A stretch of DNA of 64,000 nt from Ceratothoa steindachneri (Eukaryota; Arthropoda; Malacostraca; Isopoda; Cymothoidae): assembly GCA_963969495.1 (NCBI GenBank), contig OZ018329.1, positions 65,975,243 to 66,039,242 of the forward strand. The letters run 5' to 3'. The position numbers were made by a program, and so were the translations under genes. The notes beneath the pieces are model-generated. The model did no database searches. It was not told the DNA's origin and saw only the letters and a program-made list of their open reading frames with translations. This document shows positions 60,800 to 64,000 of this stretch, in pieces. The stretch's first letter is position 1; every line of letters starts with the position of its first letter.

Positions 60800-62825
60800 T
60801 CTAAGAAGGGCAACCTCAAAATAGCCCAAGTGTACGCACCGACAACTGCTAGTCCGAAGGCGGAATTAGATTTTATGAGAATATCAGGATGAACTTAAGC
60901 AAAAAAAAGCCCAATTTAATATCTTCATGTGAGATTTTATTATAAAAGTTGGGTGATGTAAAGTTCTCAATGGAGGAACAAAATGGAAGAGAACAAGATT
61001 TATTTGAATTTATACTAGCTCAAGACATAAAAAATAGCGAGAAAATGTAAAAAAAAGCAGCAGCAAAGATGGACATCGAGAATTTCCAACTATCGAATAT
61101 ACAATGGAATCCATTAATTCTGGTCGACAAAATCAGAAGAATAATTTTCAGGTTTTCAATAAAATAGATACCAGTGACAGTATGATCAGATGTAAGATAA
61201 AAACTAACATTGGGAAAGAGAGAAGAAAGCTATTCTATACAAAAATCCCATTAAGATACAGAAAAATGCTGTTCGAAAATTCCAGCTCCAGCTTCAAAGA
61301 GCATACCATTAAAATTTCCTTGACCCCAGCTAAACCAGTTTTATACAAGTGGAGATCGATAAATTGATGAAAGATGAGATAATTGCTGAAAAATATAAGG
61401 AAAAACAAAATAATGAAAACAACAAACGCTTAGCAGAAACCATAAACATAACGAAGAAATGCAAAGACTTTAAATTAAGAAACAATAACCGACAAATTAA
61501 ATTAACAGAATTAAATAAGCTAATTTGAAAGAAACAGAAAGATGAAATCAGAAAATATAATGCAAGTATTGTTGAATAGACCAACAAAGAAGGAAAGAGT
61601 TATATAATGACTAAGAAGAGACTTCTAAAATGAAAATCTAAAACCGAGGAAGAGGGTACAATGATCAAGGATCTGAAAAAAATAGTTAAAAGAACAAAGA
61701 AGTACTAAGAATAGTTGTACTCAAGCAATGATACAATCCAGAACCACAGCCACCTAACAACATCCAATAATGAATCAGAAATTAAATTGCATTCAAACAA
61801 ATGAAGAGCCACATGAACCAAGTCCGGACCAAGTCACTTCCGACTGCTTGAAAGATTCTGCAGATTTCATCGTGGACAACCTAGCTTGCTTCTTTACGGA
61901 ATCTTGTAAATGAGGCCAAGATTCAAGAGAACTAGCAAAATACCATAATAATCCTTCTATACCAAAGAGACGATCAAAGTAACCATAAAACTACAGACCA
62001 ATCAGCATTCTCTCGTGTCTCTATAATCTCTTTACAAGAGTAATTACTAGAAGACTGCAAAACCAGCTAGATGACAAACAACCCAGGGAAAAAAACGGGT
62101 TTCAGAAAAGGCTTCTCAAAGATTGACCACATAAATACTTTCCACCAGCTGATTCATAAACTTTGAAGTCCAATATCCTTCTATACTTGGAATTTTTAGA
62201 CTATCAGAAAGCGTTTCCTTCAATAAAAACACCAGCCTTCATAACAGAATTGAAGAATCGAGGAATAGATCCCGTCTACATAAATATCATAGAACAAATG
62301 TTCCAAAATTTTAGATCCTGCAAACATTGCATAAAGATTTAACCATCTTTCATTTACAAAAAGAGTAAGAAAAGGAGATACTATCTTTCTGCAATTTTTC
62401 ACGTACCTCCTATATAAAATAAATCTTCAAGAGGCTAAATTGACAAAAGAAATGTGTTAAGATCGATGTGGATTATTTCAATCACTTGTCATTCGTAGAT
62501 TATATTTTAATAGCTGATAACCTAGAAGAGATTCGAATAATGCTCCAAAGAACTCTTAATATTGAAAGCAAAAAACAAAGCGCCTAAAGTTAAATCTTGA
62601 AAAAAGAAAAGTCATGAAAAGCCAACCAGACTTCCACATGGAAGCCATTAAAATTGACAACAAGCAAATTGAAACCAATACATAATCCTAAATATGACCT
62701 ATAGTGCAGAAACTTGGAAAATAACATAAATAAAACTTAGAGTAACACAAAAACCCCATAAACGCATTATGATGGAGTAACAAGGAAAAGTACTAAGGAA
62801 AATAAGTATCGTAGAAGACCTTACG
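60800..62825 (+). mobile_element. RTE-like LINE, decayed (endonuclease and RT)
   Basis: The endonuclease start is seen as AQVYAPTTASPKAELDF (60817 onward) in two frames. At 61104-61250, SMIRCKIKTNIGKERRKLF fits the GSDHRMVR...ER.K end of RTE endonucleases. The RT has PDQVTSDCLKDS (61840), NYRPISILSCLYNLFTRVI (61990), YQKAFPSIKTPAFITELKNR (62205, catalytic Asp diverged), and LSFVDYILIADNLEEIRIML (62485), where VDY stands for ADD. The tail ETWKIT, then RIMM, fits the RTE C-terminus. Many stops show it is long dead. Confidence 0.7.
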
Positions 62826-62834
62826 GTCCATTCA

Positions 62835-64000
62835 ATAAGGGTATCTTTGGCCTAGCTGTCGAGTGGGCACATCTCTGCTCAAATGCTTTACGTCCTTAAA
62901 CGGCCATTTTTCAAGACTCTGTCTAGTTTTGACTTGAACTGATCAAATGATTCACTGTTGACAACTTCCACTGGAAGTGTGTTTTAACTACCGCAGATAC
63001 TGTACTTGAAAAACTTTCTACACAAATCGCGGTTGTAACGCTTCAGTTAAAGTTTAAAGCCGTGATTTCTTGTTCTACTCTCATTAAGGCTGAAAATACC
63101 CCTGTAGTCAACATTGTCGAACCCTCGAAGTATTTTGAAAACTTCGATGAGCTGACCACGCAGTCTACGGGTTTCCTAAGGAGAACAGATATAATTTCCT
63201 TAATCTATGTTCATAACTTTTATGTCTGATAGAGTGAATCAGTTTGGTTGCCCTGGCTTGCACGCGTTCCAATCTTGCCCGTCCTTTCGAAATGAAGGAC
63301 TCCAAAATTTTACGGCATACTCCAGGCGCGGTCGGACAAGTGAGTAGTACAAACACAGTACAATCTCCTTGTTCCGATATCCAAACTGGCCTTTATGTAG
63401 CCTAACATCCTTTGGGCTTTTTTCTCCACCTCGATGAACTGTTTCGAGAACTTGAGGTCACTAGTGATTGTTACACCCAAGTCCCTATTAGTGTCGGTGG
63501 ATTTAATAGCAGTGCCCTTAAGGATATACTGAGATTGGGTGTTTCGGTGGCCGATATGCATCACTTTGCATTTGCTCACGTTAAAAGGGATTTGCTACAA
63601 GTCCGACCACTCCTTAATCTCCCCAAGATCTTCCTGCAGGCGGGCAGTAGTTCCATCATTTGCAACGTTCATACCAAGCTTGGTATCGTCGGCAAATTTG
63701 GAAATCTTGGCAACCATCTCACCATCCATGTCATTGATGTAGATCAGGAATAGTAGTGGTCCCAGGACAGAACCTTGAGGCACCCTGCTACTAACGGGCA
63801 CCCACTCAGAAGCCTGTCCATTCAGCACCACCCGTTGCCGTCTGCCACTTAGCCAGTTCTCTATCCAACCGGCTACTTTTCCGTCTATGCCCAGCGCTCG
63901 CACTTTCCAGAGAAGGTGGCGGTGTGGTGCCTTATCAAAGGCTTTCTGAAAGTCTAAGTAGACCACATCCACCGCCTTGTCCAGATCGTGCTTACTGGGG
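62835..64000 (-). mobile_element. CR1/jockey-type LINE, 3' part, cut by the window end
   Basis: From the right edge leftward, the minus strand encodes RT: DVVYLDFQKAFDKAPH (63960, catalytic Asp), RVPQGSVLGPLLFLIYINDM (63780), and ISKFADDTKLG (63690, catalytic FADD). A single in-frame TAG near 63593 interrupts it. The frame then resumes with KCKVMHIGH, RDLGVTITSDLKFSKQ and ARLERVQARATKLIHSIR to about 63165, with a frame slip near 63340. The C-terminal decay continues to about 62840. With only a few lesions over 1.1 kb it is the best preserved retrotransposon here. Its 5' part lies outside the window. Confidence 0.85.

Overview
This is a gene-poor, AT-rich eukaryotic window that looks like arthropod nuclear DNA. 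The evidence is one intron-containing CLIP-domain serine protease gene (a family typical of arthropods), TTAGG-like tracts, and a mix of jockey/I-like LINEs, Penelope-like, gypsy, piggyBac and Tc1 relics. A crustacean or chelicerate is plausible, but species cannot be read from the sequence. I see no bacterial or organellar genes, no CRISPR and no rRNA.

Layout. 1-3.2 kb: unrecognised AT-rich DNA with two dispersed repeats. 3.25-17.9 kb: a GC-richer block of minus-strand LINEs. One about 5.6-kb LINE (host, 3254-5457 plus 11495-14905) is split by a second, complete-looking 6.0-kb LINE (5458-11482) flanked by a 12-bp target-site duplication. Upstream lies a third copy related to the host (15083-17892), which has lost its ORF2. 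19.7-20.5 kb: an 0.8-kb foldback element. 20.7-20.9 kb: a small CpG-rich cluster of CGCATGCG motifs. 23.8-27.1 kb: a decayed plus-strand LINE with EN, RT and RNase H. 27.6-29.2 kb: a duplicated 218-bp segment around an unassigned coding relic and a tRNA-derived SINE. 31.4-34.4 kb: piggyBac transposase and gypsy pol relics. 35.2-37 kb: two oppositely oriented Penelope-like (GIY-YIG) ends beside (TA)n tracts. 39.4-40.7 kb: a second, internally deleted copy of the 24-kb LINE family.

43.1-55.4 kb holds the one gene I consider functional: a seven-coding-exon, minus-strand, secreted CLIP-domain trypsin-like protease. Its 377 codons join without a phase conflict, all splice sites are GT-AG, and the whole catalytic triad is present. 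Its introns carry a Tc1 relic and a roughly 950-bp, 23-bp-period minisatellite.

56.7-64 kb: (TA)n and CT-rich microsatellites, a Tc1 relic, a tRNA-derived SINE, an RTE-like LINE (+) and, running off the right end, a relatively fresh CR1/jockey-type LINE (-).

The transposons are mostly dead: reading frames are broken by stops and frameshifts. No operon-like cooperation exists. The protease is an independent gene and the rest is repeat history. I found no convincing new multi-gene system. The most unusual items are the nested LINE, the duplicated 5' leader and 8-residue Pro repeat of the host LINE family, and the intronic minisatellite.
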